Origin: Streptosporangium brasiliense
GTDB lineage: Bacteria; Actinomycetota; Actinomycetes; Streptosporangiales; Streptosporangiaceae
Direction of reading: 5' to 3'
DNA: 64,000 nt
Assembly (NCBI RefSeq): GCF_030811595.1
Contig: NZ_JAUSRB010000002.1
Location: 310,001-374,000 of the forward strand
Below are positions 19,418-27,577 of this stretch, piece by piece; within the stretch, counting starts at the first letter, position 1; every line of letters starts with the position of its first letter. The translations under genes and the position numbers were made by a program. The notes under the pieces are model-generated. The model saw only the letters and a list, made by a program, of their open reading frames with translations. It did not search any database and had not been told where the DNA came from.

Positions 19418-20413
19418 TCAGCCGGCGCTCGGCGCGAGGTCGGGGGCCCGCTCCAGGTCGCCGGTCTCCTGGGCGGCCAGGGCCCGGCGGCCGAAATAGA
19501 TCACGTAGGCGAGGAAGGCCGCCTCGGCGACCACTCCGATGCCGATGCGCGCCCAGGTGGGCAGGCCGGAGGGGGTGACCAGCCCCTCGATGAGCCCGGA
19601 GACGAGCAGCACCACGACCAGGCCGAGGGCCACGCTCATGACGGCCCTGCCCTGCTCGGCGAGGGCCTCACCGCGCCTGCGGGGGCCGGGGTCGACGACG
19701 GTCCAGCCCAGGCGCATGCCGACGGCCGCGGCGAGGAACACCGCGGTCAGCTCCAGCAGGCCGTGCGGGGTGATCAGGCCGAAGAAGATGTCCAGCTTGT
19801 CGCGCGAGGCCATCAGCCCGGCGGAGACGGCCACGTTGAGCGCGTTCTGCCACAGGATGTAGGGGATCGGCAGGCCGAGCAGGATGGCCATGATGATGAC
19901 CTGTATCGAGACCCAGGCGTTGTTGACCCAGACCTGCCCGGCGAAGGAGGCCGCGGGGTGCTCGGAGTAGTAGTCGGCGAAGTCGTGTTCGACGAGCCGG
20001 GTGATCTCCTCGGGCGTGGCGATCGCGGCCTGGACGCTGGGATCGCCCGCCACCCAGACGGCGACGACCGCGCTGACCAGGACGAACGCGGCGGTCGTGC
20101 CGAGCCACCACCAGCGGGCCCGGTAGGCGACCACCGGGAAGGAGACCGTGAAGAAGCGGACGAACTCCCGCCAGGCGGGGGTGTGCGCTCCGGTGACCGC
20201 CGAGCGGGCCCGGGCGACCAGCGCCGACAGGCGGCCCACCAGGATCGGGTCGGCCGACCCCGAGCGCACGATGGACAGATGCGTGGCGACCCGCTGGTAG
20301 AGGTCCACCAGCTCGTCGATCTCGGCGCCGTTCAGCGACCTGCGGCGCCGGATGAGATCCTCCAGGCGGTCCCAGACCGGGCGGTGCGCGCTGACAAAGG
20401 CGTCGATGTCCAC
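19418..20413 (-). CDS. Stage II sporulation protein M (SpoIIM/DUF95)-like membrane protein
   Basis: The 331-residue membrane protein has an N-terminal cytoplasmic helical region (MDIDAFVSAHRPVWDRLEDL) and five to six membrane helices carrying the family segments NNAWVSIQ and LITPHGLLELTAVFLAAAVG. Bacillus SpoIIM acts with SpoIIP/SpoIID in peptidoglycan degradation during engulfment. Actinobacterial homologues occur with MoxR/DUF58 and RDD genes, and their function is unproven. GTG 20413 was chosen because conserved sequence starts there; its ribosome site is weak. Confidence 0.88.
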   Translation of the reverse strand: MDIDAFVSAHRPVWDRLEDLIRRRRSLNGAEIDELVDLYQRVATHLSIVRSGSADPILVGRLSALVARARSAVTGAHTPAWREFVRFFTVSFPVVAYRARWWWLGTTAAFVLVSAVVAVWVAGDPSVQAAIATPEEITRLVEHDFADYYSEHPAASFAGQVWVNNAWVSIQVIIMAILLGLPIPYILWQNALNVAVSAGLMASRDKLDIFFGLITPHGLLELTAVFLAAAVGMRLGWTVVDPGPRRRGEALAEQGRAVMSVALGLVVVLLVSGLIEGLVTPSGLPTWARIGIGVVAEAAFLAYVIYFGRRALAAQETGDLERAPDLAPSAG

Positions 20414-20607
20414 CCGGAAAGCGTATCCACAGTCCCGCCTCCGAGACGGCGGACGGGCCCGCCTCCCGGCGGCTCCGCGCGCGGGCGCGTCCGCGGTCCC
20501 GCCCCTCGGACGGCGGCCGGGTCCGCCGTCCGGCGGCTCCGCGCGGGATCGGCGCCGCCCCGTCCCACGCCGCGGGAGGCGGGGGACGGGACGCGGCGGC
20601 CGAGGAT
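20414..20607. other. GC-rich gap with imperfect direct repeats between SpoIIM-like gene and rbsD
   Basis: Two diverged copies of a block of about 40 bases containing CGGCGGCTCCGCGCG end near 20490 and 20550. Further on, CGTCCC and GGGACG arms form an imperfect hairpin downstream of rbsD. No gene is visible. Confidence 0.5.
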
Positions 20608-20997
20608 CTAGAAGGCGACCCCGCACCGCAGCAGCACGTTGGCGTACGGCCGCGCCTCGCCGGTGCGCACGACCAGCCGGCTGGCGCGGGCCAGCCGCTT
20701 GAGCTCCTCGTGCGGGACATAGGTCAGGTCCGGCAGGCGGGTGCTGAGCAGGGCGTCGCATCCGGCGTTGGCCGTACGGACCTCCCGGGCTGCGGTGGCC
20801 CCCTCCACGACGAGCTCGGCGAGGATCCCGTCGAGCACGTCGGCGAAGGCCGGGATGCCCGGCAGGAAGGCGAGGTCGACCACCTCGACGCCGGGCGGCA
20901 GCGGCATCCCGCTGTCGCAGACGAGCAGTTCGTCGGTGTGACCGAGGCGGGCGAGCGCGCCGGACAGGGCGGAGTTGAGGATCCCCGTGCGTTTCAC
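20608..20997 (-). CDS. rbsD: D-ribose pyranase
   Basis: RbsD converts beta-pyranose to beta-furanose ribose before phosphorylation. The 129-residue protein matches the family length and start (MKRTGILNSALSGALARLGH, with the catalytic His20) and has the C-terminal motif VRTGEARPYANVLLRCGV. It is the last gene of the ribose operon, overlapping rbsK by 4 bases. Confidence 0.96.
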   Translation of the reverse strand: MKRTGILNSALSGALARLGHTDELLVCDSGMPLPPGVEVVDLAFLPGIPAFADVLDGILAELVVEGATAAREVRTANAGCDALLSTRLPDLTYVPHEELKRLARASRLVVRTGEARPYANVLLRCGVAF

Positions 20998-21950
20998 AGG
21001 CCCTCCAGATCCTCCGGATACGGATAGGAACTCTGCGCGCCGGGCGCGCGCACCGAGGCGGCGCCCACCCGGACCGCGAAGGCGGTGGCGTCGGCCAGGC
21101 CGTCGCCCCGGGCCAGGCGCCAGGCCAGCGCCCCGGTGAACGCGTCACCGGCACCGGTGGTGTCGACGGCCTCCACCCGGGGGCTCGGCACCGCGGTGAC
21201 CGTGCCCGGCTCCGCGACGACCGCGCCGTCGGCCCCCAGCGTGAGGACCGCCGAGCGGGGACCGAGCGCGAGCAGGGCCCGCGCCTGCTGTTCGGGCTCG
21301 CCGGGCCCGCCGAGCAGGAGCGCGGCCTCGTGCTCGTTGACGACGAGCGGGTCGCAGACCGCCAGCAGTTCGTCGGGGACGGCGGCGGGCGGCGACAGGT
21401 TGAAGACCACCCGGGCCGCCGTCCGGGCGGCGGCCACCACCGTGGCGAGGGGACTCTCCAGCTGCAGGGAGACGACCCGCGCCGAGGCCAGCAGGTCGGC
21501 CGCCGCGGCGATGTCGTCCTCGCTCAGCCGCGCGTTGACCCCCGGCGACACGATGATGCTGTTGTCCCCGTCCGCCCCGACGGTGATCACCGCGACGCCG
21601 CTCGGCCCCGGGGTGTCGGTGAGACGGTCCAGGTCCACGCCGTCGCCGGAGAGCGCCTTGCGCAGGAACTCGCCGTTGCCGTCGGAGCCGACCCTGCCGA
21701 GCAGGGCCACACGGGCGCCGAGCCGGGCCGCGGCGACGGCCTGGTTGGCGCCCTTCCCCCCGGGATAGGTGGCGAGATCGGAGCCGATCACGGTCTCGCC
21801 CGGCATGGGACGCCGATCGACCCGGATCACCAGGTCGGCGTTGACCGACCCCACGACGATCATTTCGAACGGCGGCGCCGGCTCCTCCCCGCGCCGCCCG
21901 CCGGCGCCCTCGGGCGCCGGCCCGGCGTCGTCACCGCGGGCGGTCATCAC
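20994..21950 (-). CDS. rbsK: Ribokinase
   Basis: This pfkB-family sugar kinase phosphorylates ribose at O-5. The 318-residue protein has the N-terminal signature VGSVNADLVIRVDRRPMPGE, the GGKGANQAVAAARLG motif and the C-terminal DTTGAGDAFTGAL anion-hole/catalytic Asp motif. The first 27 residues are extra and low in conservation; a start near the conserved region cannot be excluded. It overlaps rbsB and rbsD by 4 bases on each side, so the three genes are translationally coupled. Confidence 0.96.
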   Translation of the reverse strand: MMTARGDDAGPAPEGAGGRRGEEPAPPFEMIVVGSVNADLVIRVDRRPMPGETVIGSDLATYPGGKGANQAVAAARLGARVALLGRVGSDGNGEFLRKALSGDGVDLDRLTDTPGPSGVAVITVGADGDNSIIVSPGVNARLSEDDIAAAADLLASARVVSLQLESPLATVVAAARTAARVVFNLSPPAAVPDELLAVCDPLVVNEHEAALLLGGPGEPEQQARALLALGPRSAVLTLGADGAVVAEPGTVTAVPSPRVEAVDTTGAGDAFTGALAWRLARGDGLADATAFAVRVGAASVRAPGAQSSYPYPEDLEGL

Positions 21951-22909
21951 GAGCCCGCGAACTCTGCGACGTTGTCCTTGGTCACGGCCTTGACCGGCAC
22001 GGCCACCGTGGCCTCGACCTTCTCTCCCTTCGCCGCCTTGATCGCGCCCTGCACGGCCTGCTGGCCGAGGAGCTGCGGCTGCTGGGCGATGCTGGCGCTC
22101 ATCGTGCCCGCCTCGATGGCCTTGAGGCCGTCCGGGGTGCCGTCGAAGCCAACGATCTTGATCTCGCCGCCCGCCTTGGCGCCCAGCGCCTTGATCGCGC
22201 CCAGGGCCATCTCGTCGTTCTCGGCGAACACCCCGGTGATGCCGGGGTTGGACTGCAGCAGGTTGGTCATGACGTCCAGGCCCTTGGTCCGGTCGAAGTC
22301 GGCGGGCTGCTGGGCGACCACCTGGATGCCCGGGTACGCCTTGATCCCCTCGGTGAAGCCCTGGCCGCGGTCACGGGAGGCGGAGGTGCCGGGCACTCCC
22401 TGCAGGACGGCGACCTTGCCCTTCTCCCCCATCTGCTTGGCCAGTTCCTGGGCCGCCAGCTTGCCGCCGGCGACGTTGTCGGAGGCCACGGTCTGGGCCA
22501 CGGTGGCGCCGTTGACCACGCGGTCGACGGCGATCACCGGGATCTTGGAGCGCTCGGCGGCCTTCACCGCGGGCCCGGCGGCGTCGGAGTCGACCGGGTT
22601 GATGATGATCGCCTTCATGTTCTGGCTGGCGAAGTTCTGGATCTGGTTGACCTGCTGCGAGGCATCGTTCTGGGCGTCGGTGACGGTCAGCGCGACCCCC
22701 TGCTTCTTGGCCTCGTCCTCGGCGCCCTTGCGGAGCTGGACGAAGTAGGGGTTGTTCAGGGTGGAGACCGACATGCCGAGCTTGACGTCCCCCCCGGCCG
22801 CCCCGGATCCCCCGGAGCCGGAAGAGGAGGAGGACGAGCCCGAGCCACAGGCCGTCAGCCCCAGGGCGAGCGCGGCGCCGGCCGCGACGAGAGTGATGGT
22901 GCGTTTCAT
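21947..22909 (-). CDS. rbsB: Ribose ABC transporter substrate-binding lipoprotein
   Basis: The 320-residue protein has a lipoprotein signal peptide (LGLTAC, lipidated Cys21), a Ser/Gly linker and a periplasmic-binding-protein type I fold. It contains LGMSVSTLNNPYFVQLRKGAED and AENDEMALGAIKAL, typical of ribose/galactose binders. It delivers ribose to RbsC/RbsA. ATG 22909 has GGGGGAAC upstream. In a Gram-positive cell it is anchored to the outer face of the membrane. Confidence 0.95.
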   Translation of the reverse strand: MKRTITLVAAGAALALGLTACGSGSSSSSSGSGGSGAAGGDVKLGMSVSTLNNPYFVQLRKGAEDEAKKQGVALTVTDAQNDASQQVNQIQNFASQNMKAIIINPVDSDAAGPAVKAAERSKIPVIAVDRVVNGATVAQTVASDNVAGGKLAAQELAKQMGEKGKVAVLQGVPGTSASRDRGQGFTEGIKAYPGIQVVAQQPADFDRTKGLDVMTNLLQSNPGITGVFAENDEMALGAIKALGAKAGGEIKIVGFDGTPDGLKAIEAGTMSASIAQQPQLLGQQAVQGAIKAAKGEKVEATVAVPVKAVTKDNVAEFAGS

Positions 22910-22927
22910 GGTGTTCCCCCGATGGGT

Positions 22928-23905
22928 TCAGTTGGTTCCACGGCGGCGCAGGGTGTCGAGCAGGACCGCGAGCGCGATCACCACTCCGATCACGACCTGC
23001 TGCCAGAAGGCGGAGACGGAGAGCAGGTTGAGGCCGTTGCGCAGCACCGCGAGGATGAGCGCGCCGACGAAGGTGCCGAAGGCCCGGCCCTTGCCGCCGG
23101 ACAGGCTCGCCCCGCCGATGACGACGGCGGCGATGGCGTCCAGCTCGTAGCCGGCGGCCGCCTGGGGCTGGGCCGAGGCCAGCCGGCTGGCCAGGACGAT
23201 GCCCGCGACCGCGGCGAAGAGCCCGGACAGGGCATAGGTGATGAGCTTGCGCCGGTTGACGTTGATGCCGGACAGCCGGGCGGCCTCCTCGTTGCCGCCG
23301 ATGGCGTACATCGCGCGCCCGGTGTAGGTCCGGTTCAGGATCACGGCCGTGATGACGCCCATGACCACCATGACGACGACCGGGACCGGCAGGTAGTCGC
23401 CGATGGTGTCGCCCAGGTGGGAGACCGCCTCCGGCATCGCGATCGGGCTGCCCTGGGAGATCACCAGGGCCAGGCCGCGGGCGATGCCGAGCATCGCCAG
23501 CGTGGCGATGAACGGCGGCAGCTTGCCGTAGGCGATCAGCGCGGCGTTGACCAGCCCGCACCCGAGGCCGACGGCGAGGGCGATCACGGTGGCCAGCGGC
23601 CACGGCAGGCCCGTGTCGGTCGCGGTCCAGGCCAGGACGATCGCCGAGAGGGCGGCGACGGAGCCGACCGACAGGTCGATGCCGCCGGTGATGATGACGA
23701 AGGTGGCGCCGAAGGCGAGGATCGCGGTGACCGCCGCCTGCACGCCGACGTTGAGCAGGTTGGTCACGGTCAGGAAGTCGCCCGACAGCAGCGAGAGCGC
23801 GACCGCGAGCACGACCAGTGCGACCAGCGCGCCGTTCTCGCCCAGCCAGGCGGTGGCCGGCGGCTTGCGGCCCGGGGGCTTGCGCTGCAGCACGTTAGTG
23901 GACAC
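22928..23905 (-). CDS. rbsC: Ribose ABC transporter permease
   Basis: The 325-residue protein has about nine hydrophobic helices and the conserved EEAARLSGINVNRRKLITYALSG coupling region of the RbsC/XylH permease family (written here only as its first and last motifs, EEAARLSGINV and TYALSG, at about residues 215-240). GTG 23905 is preferred because GGTGGAGG lies six bases upstream. ATG 23911, two codons earlier, lies directly on the Shine-Dalgarno. The start overlaps the rbsA stop by 11 bases. Confidence 0.94.
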   Translation of the reverse strand: MSTNVLQRKPPGRKPPATAWLGENGALVALVVLAVALSLLSGDFLTVTNLLNVGVQAAVTAILAFGATFVIITGGIDLSVGSVAALSAIVLAWTATDTGLPWPLATVIALAVGLGCGLVNAALIAYGKLPPFIATLAMLGIARGLALVISQGSPIAMPEAVSHLGDTIGDYLPVPVVVMVVMGVITAVILNRTYTGRAMYAIGGNEEAARLSGINVNRRKLITYALSGLFAAVAGIVLASRLASAQPQAAAGYELDAIAAVVIGGASLSGGKGRAFGTFVGALILAVLRNGLNLLSVSAFWQQVVIGVVIALAVLLDTLRRRGTN

Positions 23906-25397
23906 GAGCATCCTCCACCTCGGCGACGGCCAGGGCCATCACCGAGTCCTGGGTAGCCTCACCGGCGGCGAGCTCCCCGACGAGCCGGCCGCGGGCCATC
24001 ACCAGCACCCGGTCGCTCATGCCCAGGATCTCGGGGAGATCGCTGGAGATCATGAGCACCGCGTGCCCGGAGGCGGTGAGCGAATTGATCAGTTGATAGA
24101 TCTCGACCTTGGCCCCCACGTCCACACCCCGCGTGGGCTCGTCGAGGATGAGCACGCTCGCCTTGGCGAGCAGCCACTTCCCGATGACGATCTTCTGCTG
24201 GTTGCCGCCCGACAGCGTGCGGACCTCCTGGCCGAGGCCGCTCATCCGCACGCCGAGCTGCTGGGCCACCTCGGCGGCCGCCCTGCGCTGCCCCGTCCTG
24301 TCGACGAAGCCGCCGCGGCTGGCCCGCCGCAGCGTGACCAGGCCGAGGTTCTCCCCCACGTCGGCGCCGAGCACCAGTCCCTGGCCCTTGCGGTCCTCCG
24401 GGACCAGGCCGAGGCCGGCCTCCATGGCGGCGTGCACGTCGCCGCGGGCCAGCGGGCGGCCGTTCACCAGGACCTCGCCGGAGTCGTAGGCGTCCGCGCC
24501 GAAGATCGACCGCGCGACCTCGGTACGGCCCGCGCCGACCAGCCCCGCCAGGCCCACGACCTCCCCGGCGCGCACCTCGAAGGAGACGTCGGCGAACTCT
24601 CCTTCCCTGCGGAGCCCCCGCACCTGCAGCAGGGGGCCGCCCGGCGGCGCCGGCTCCCGGGGGTACTGCTGGTCGATCGGGCGGCCGACCATGAGCCTGA
24701 CCAGCTCGTCCTCCGGGGTGGTCGCCGGGACCTCGGCCACCGAGCGGCCGTCACGCAGCACGGTGACCCGGTCGCCGATCTGCGGGATCTCCTCAAGGTG
24801 GTGGGTGATGAACACGATCGCCACCCCCTGCTCGCGCAGCTGCCGGACGATGCCGAACAGCCGCTCGACCTCGGTGGTCGTGAGTACCGCGGTCGGCTCG
24901 TCCATGATGAGCACGCGGGCGTTCAGGCCCAGCGCCTTGGCGATCTCGACCATCTGCATGCGCGCGATGCCCAGCCGCGCCACCGGCGTGCGCGGGTCGA
25001 CCTCGACGCCGACCCGCTGCAGCAGCTCCCGTGCCTGCTCGTGCATCCGCTTGGTGTCGACGAAGCCGAAGCGGCGGGGCGGGCGCCCGAGGGCGAGGTT
25101 CTCCCCGACGGTGAGCTGGGGGACCAGGTTGAACTCCTGGTAGATGGTGGCGATGCCGAGCCGCTGCGCGTCGCCCGCGGTGCGGATCTCGACCGGCTCC
25201 CCGTCGACGAGGATCCGCCCTCCGTCGGGGTGGTAGGCCCCGGAGAGCATCTTGATCAGCGTGCTCTTGCCCGCGCCGTTCTCCCCGAGCAGGACGTGGA
25301 CCTCGCCCGAGCGGAGGCTGAAGTCGACCCCGTCCAGCGCGACCACACCCGGGAACCCCTTGCGCAGACCTTCGACCCGGAGGATCTCGTCGTTCAC
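23895..25397 (-). CDS. rbsA: Ribose ABC transporter ATP-binding protein (two nucleotide-binding domains)
   Basis: The 500-residue protein has two ABC domains. The N-terminal one has Walker A GENGAGKST (38-46). The C-terminal one has the degenerate Walker A GLVGAGRTE normal for RbsA, then LSGGNQQKIVIGKWL and VLILDEPTRGVDVGAK. It energises ribose import with RbsC and RbsB. GTG 25397 forms a 4-base GTGA overlap with the regulator stop and has GGAAGGAAGG upstream; an in-frame ATG at 25421 is an alternative. Confidence 0.95.
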   Translation of the reverse strand: MNDEILRVEGLRKGFPGVVALDGVDFSLRSGEVHVLLGENGAGKSTLIKMLSGAYHPDGGRILVDGEPVEIRTAGDAQRLGIATIYQEFNLVPQLTVGENLALGRPPRRFGFVDTKRMHEQARELLQRVGVEVDPRTPVARLGIARMQMVEIAKALGLNARVLIMDEPTAVLTTTEVERLFGIVRQLREQGVAIVFITHHLEEIPQIGDRVTVLRDGRSVAEVPATTPEDELVRLMVGRPIDQQYPREPAPPGGPLLQVRGLRREGEFADVSFEVRAGEVVGLAGLVGAGRTEVARSIFGADAYDSGEVLVNGRPLARGDVHAAMEAGLGLVPEDRKGQGLVLGADVGENLGLVTLRRASRGGFVDRTGQRRAAAEVAQQLGVRMSGLGQEVRTLSGGNQQKIVIGKWLLAKASVLILDEPTRGVDVGAKVEIYQLINSLTASGHAVLMISSDLPEILGMSDRVLVMARGRLVGELAAGEATQDSVMALAVAEVEDARVH

Positions 25398-26398
25398 GAG
25401 ACGTTCCTTCCTTCCCCACATGATTGGCGGACCACCAGGACGGCGGGCAGGGCCACCGACTCGGCCGGCCGCCCGCCGAGACGGTCGAGGATCACCCGCA
25501 CGCCCCGCTTCCCGAGTTCGGCGGCGGGCTGGCTGATCGCGGTCACCGGAGGGGTGACGTGCGGGAACCACGAGACGTCGTCGAACGACGCCAGCGCCAC
25601 GTCCTCGGGGATGCGCAGGCCGCGCGCCCGTATCTCGTCCAGCGCGCCCAGGGTCATCAGGTTGTCGCCCGCGAAGATCACCTCGGGCGGCTCGGGGAGG
25701 TCGAGCAGCCTGGCGGTGAGCGCGCGGCCGCTGCCCGAGCGGAAGTCCCCCGCCTCGATGTATTCCGGGCGGATCTCCAGGCCGTGCTCGGCCATCGCCA
25801 CCAGGAAGGCGTCCGTCCGTTCCCGGCCGGTGGACAGCCTGGCGGGGCCGGAGATGAAGCCGATCCGCCGGTGCCCGAGCTCGCGCAGGTGGGCGACCAG
25901 CGCCCTGATCGCGTCGGTCCCGTCGACCCGGACCGACGGCACGTGCACGCCGGGAAGCGTGCGGTCCAGGAAGACCAGCGGCCCTCCGGACCGCGCGATC
26001 TCCTGCACCAGCGGCGTGACCTCGGCGGTGGGGCAGATCAGCAGGCCGTCGACCCGCTGCTCCAGGAGCGTGCGCACGTAGTGGTCCTGCTCCTCGGCGC
26101 GCTCGTCGGCGTTGCCGATGATCACGGTGTAGCCGGCCGCCCGCGCCGCGTCCTCGACCGCCCTGGCCAGCTCGGCGAAGAACGGGTTGACGATGTCGCC
26201 GATGATCAGGCCGAGGGTCTTGGTCGCCTCGGTGCGCAGCGAGCGCGCCACCGCGTTGGGGACGTAGTTGAGCTCCCTCATGGCGGCGTAGACCCGGGTC
26301 CGGGTCTCCTCCGTCACCGACGGGTTGTCGTTCAGAACCCGGGAGACCGTGGCGACGGAGACGCCCGCATGCGCGGCCACATCCTTGATACGTGCCAT
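25394..26398 (-). CDS. rbsR: LacI-family repressor of the ribose operon
   Basis: The 334-residue protein has the LacI helix-turn-helix at residues 3-23 (IKDVAAHAGVSVATVSRVLN), the hinge region YVPNAVARSLR and a PBP-I effector domain. As first gene of the operon it presumably binds the two identical palindromes directly upstream and releases them on binding ribose. That is inferred from position and family; the effector is not proven. AGGG lies six bases before the ATG, inside the region covered by the proximal operator. Confidence 0.92.
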   Translation of the reverse strand: MARIKDVAAHAGVSVATVSRVLNDNPSVTEETRTRVYAAMRELNYVPNAVARSLRTEATKTLGLIIGDIVNPFFAELARAVEDAARAAGYTVIIGNADERAEEQDHYVRTLLEQRVDGLLICPTAEVTPLVQEIARSGGPLVFLDRTLPGVHVPSVRVDGTDAIRALVAHLRELGHRRIGFISGPARLSTGRERTDAFLVAMAEHGLEIRPEYIEAGDFRSGSGRALTARLLDLPEPPEVIFAGDNLMTLGALDEIRARGLRIPEDVALASFDDVSWFPHVTPPVTAISQPAAELGKRGVRVILDRLGGRPAESVALPAVLVVRQSCGEGRNVS

Positions 26399-26407
26399 CA
26401 GCCCTCC

Positions 26408-26423
26408 ATGTAATCGATTACAT
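26408..26423. promoter_or_regulatory. Proximal LacI-type operator of rbs operon
   Basis: A perfect 16-bp palindrome, ATGTAATCGATTACAT, sits 10 bases upstream of the rbsR start and downstream of the predicted -10 box. Binding here would block initiation or early elongation. Confidence 0.85.
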
Positions 26424-26424
26424 C

Positions 26425-26454
26425 AGAGTATGTAATCGATTACATGGATGTAAA
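26425..26454 (-). promoter_or_regulatory. Predicted rbs promoter
   Basis: On the minus strand TTTACA (26449-26454) and TACTCT (26425-26430) are separated by 18 bases. Both operators overlap or abut these boxes, which is the arrangement expected for LacI repression. Confidence 0.6.
26430..26445. promoter_or_regulatory. Distal LacI-type operator of rbs operon
   Basis: A second perfect copy of ATGTAATCGATTACAT has its centre 22 bases (about two helical turns) from the first. It lies inside the promoter spacer. A further half-site ATGTAA follows at 26448-26453, overlapping the -35 box. Confidence 0.85.
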
Positions 26455-26464
26455 CCGGAGAATC

Positions 26465-26480
26465 TGTGACCTGCGTCACA
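26465..26480. promoter_or_regulatory. Perfect CRP-type palindrome upstream of rbs promoter
   Basis: The sequence is TGTGA, CCTGCG, TCACA, an exact match to the TGTGA-N6-TCACA consensus used by CRP proteins including mycobacterial Crp. Its centre lies roughly 54 bases upstream of the expected transcription start, a plausible activator position. Confidence 0.7.
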
Positions 26481-26572
26481 CGTCGTCGGTCGCGTCCGGC
26501 ACGGCCCGCGGGCCGGCCGGCGGACGGGCCCCGGCGTCCGGCGCCCTCCGCCGCGACCGCGACCGGGAGAGA

Positions 26573-27217
26573 TCACGCCGGGCCGAGGCCGTCGGCCTCC
26601 TTCATGTACGCGCTGTAGATCAGATGGTCGTCCGCAGAGAATTGTTTTACATCGAAGTACAGGAATCCGAAATCCTGGTGGACGACGTTTCTTCTGTTGT
26701 ACAACTCGTTGTTGTGGGTGGACCAGCATCCGATGTTCTCCTTGTTGCTCGGATTCAGGATCTGAAACTGGTCGCCGTCGAAGGCCCCACTCCGCTTCCA
26801 TTGAGTCGCGTTCATCGTGTCGTAGATGTCATACAGTTTGCAGGCGCCCGTCACGGGCCTCCAGTTGAAAAAGCGGGTGGACGGCCCCACCGTCGCGGTC
26901 ATCACAAGGCCGCCGGTGGAGGACTGCCAGAAGTTCCAGCGCAGCGCTTCAGCGGTCGTGGGAGCCGCCGCGTAGAGCCACGTGCCACTGCTGTCCACCG
27001 ACACGTACTGATTGAAGCCTATGTTGTAGAGATATCCGACAAAAGTCGCCCCGGTGGAGTAGGTCTCCCAGGTCAGCCACTTGCTCGCGAGGGTCGGGTG
27101 GAGGCCGGCCAGTTCCCGCTCAAGGTCTGTCGCCTCCTCCTGCGGCCTGTCCTCGGACTTCCGGATCTCCTGCACCCGTGTCAGCGCTTCGGTCCGGCGC
27201 TGCATCAGCTCTTCCAT
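26573..27217 (-). CDS. Orphan 214-residue protein, coiled-coil N-terminus and Trp/Asn-rich C-terminal domain
   Basis: I do not recognise this protein. ATG 27217 has AAGGATTG upstream and is preferred to the longer frame opening at 27313. Residues 1-45 are charged and helical (MEELMQRRTEALTRVQEIRK), a likely coiled coil. Residues 50-214 are rich in aromatic residues and Asn, with motifs GYLYNIGFNQYVSVD, ALRWNFWQSSTGG and DGDQFQILNPSN; the spacing resembles beta-trefoil or ricin-like modules, but this is only a suggestion. No signal peptide is present. Its composition differs from its neighbours: bases 26641-26700 are 25/60 G+C. It lies just beyond the ribose operon and may be horizontally acquired. 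Confidence 0.7.
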   Translation of the reverse strand: MEELMQRRTEALTRVQEIRKSEDRPQEEATDLERELAGLHPTLASKWLTWETYSTGATFVGYLYNIGFNQYVSVDSSGTWLYAAAPTTAEALRWNFWQSSTGGLVMTATVGPSTRFFNWRPVTGACKLYDIYDTMNATQWKRSGAFDGDQFQILNPSNKENIGCWSTHNNELYNRRNVVHQDFGFLYFDVKQFSADDHLIYSAYMKEADGLGPA

Positions 27218-27577
27218 GGTCAATCCTTTGGACGGTCTGCCGCTTACGGGAAATTCCGGGGGTGACCTGACCTTCGCTGGTGATACCCGGGGCACACAAT
27301 CACATAACCCCACGACCAGGTAATCTGCGCCTACTGATCAGGGACCGTGATGGCTGTGGAGGCATTCGCGCCGGGCGCGGGGGATATTGGCGTGGCCTGC
27401 TTTTCACAGGGCGCCGACGGCCGGGTTCCGGAAGGCCGCCGTGGCGCGGGGCGGGGTGCCGGTGCGGGCCCGGCGGCGGCTCTCGCCGAAAAGGCGGTTC
27501 TCGCCGAAAAGGAGCGCCGTTTCATGTTCGCGGGCCGGCCGCGGCCGGCCCGTCCCGTCACGGGTAAGGTGCTGACT
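27218..27577. other. 360-bp divergent region between the orphan gene and the RDD gene
   Basis: The rightward frame is open from 27347, but its first 77 codons are low-complexity Gly/Ala/Arg and include a doubled GTTCTCGCCGAAAAGG-like unit near 27490-27515, so they were not counted as coding. Promoters for both genes must lie here, and none was assigned. Confidence 0.5.

Noticed and set aside
27275..27300. TGTGATTGTGTG as a second CRP-like site near the orphan gene
   Set aside because: It is a direct rather than inverted arrangement and does not fit TGTGA-N6-TCACA.
27347..27577. 77-codon N-terminal extension of the RDD protein
   Set aside because: Low-complexity sequence before the conserved start; relatives begin at the GTG chosen here.
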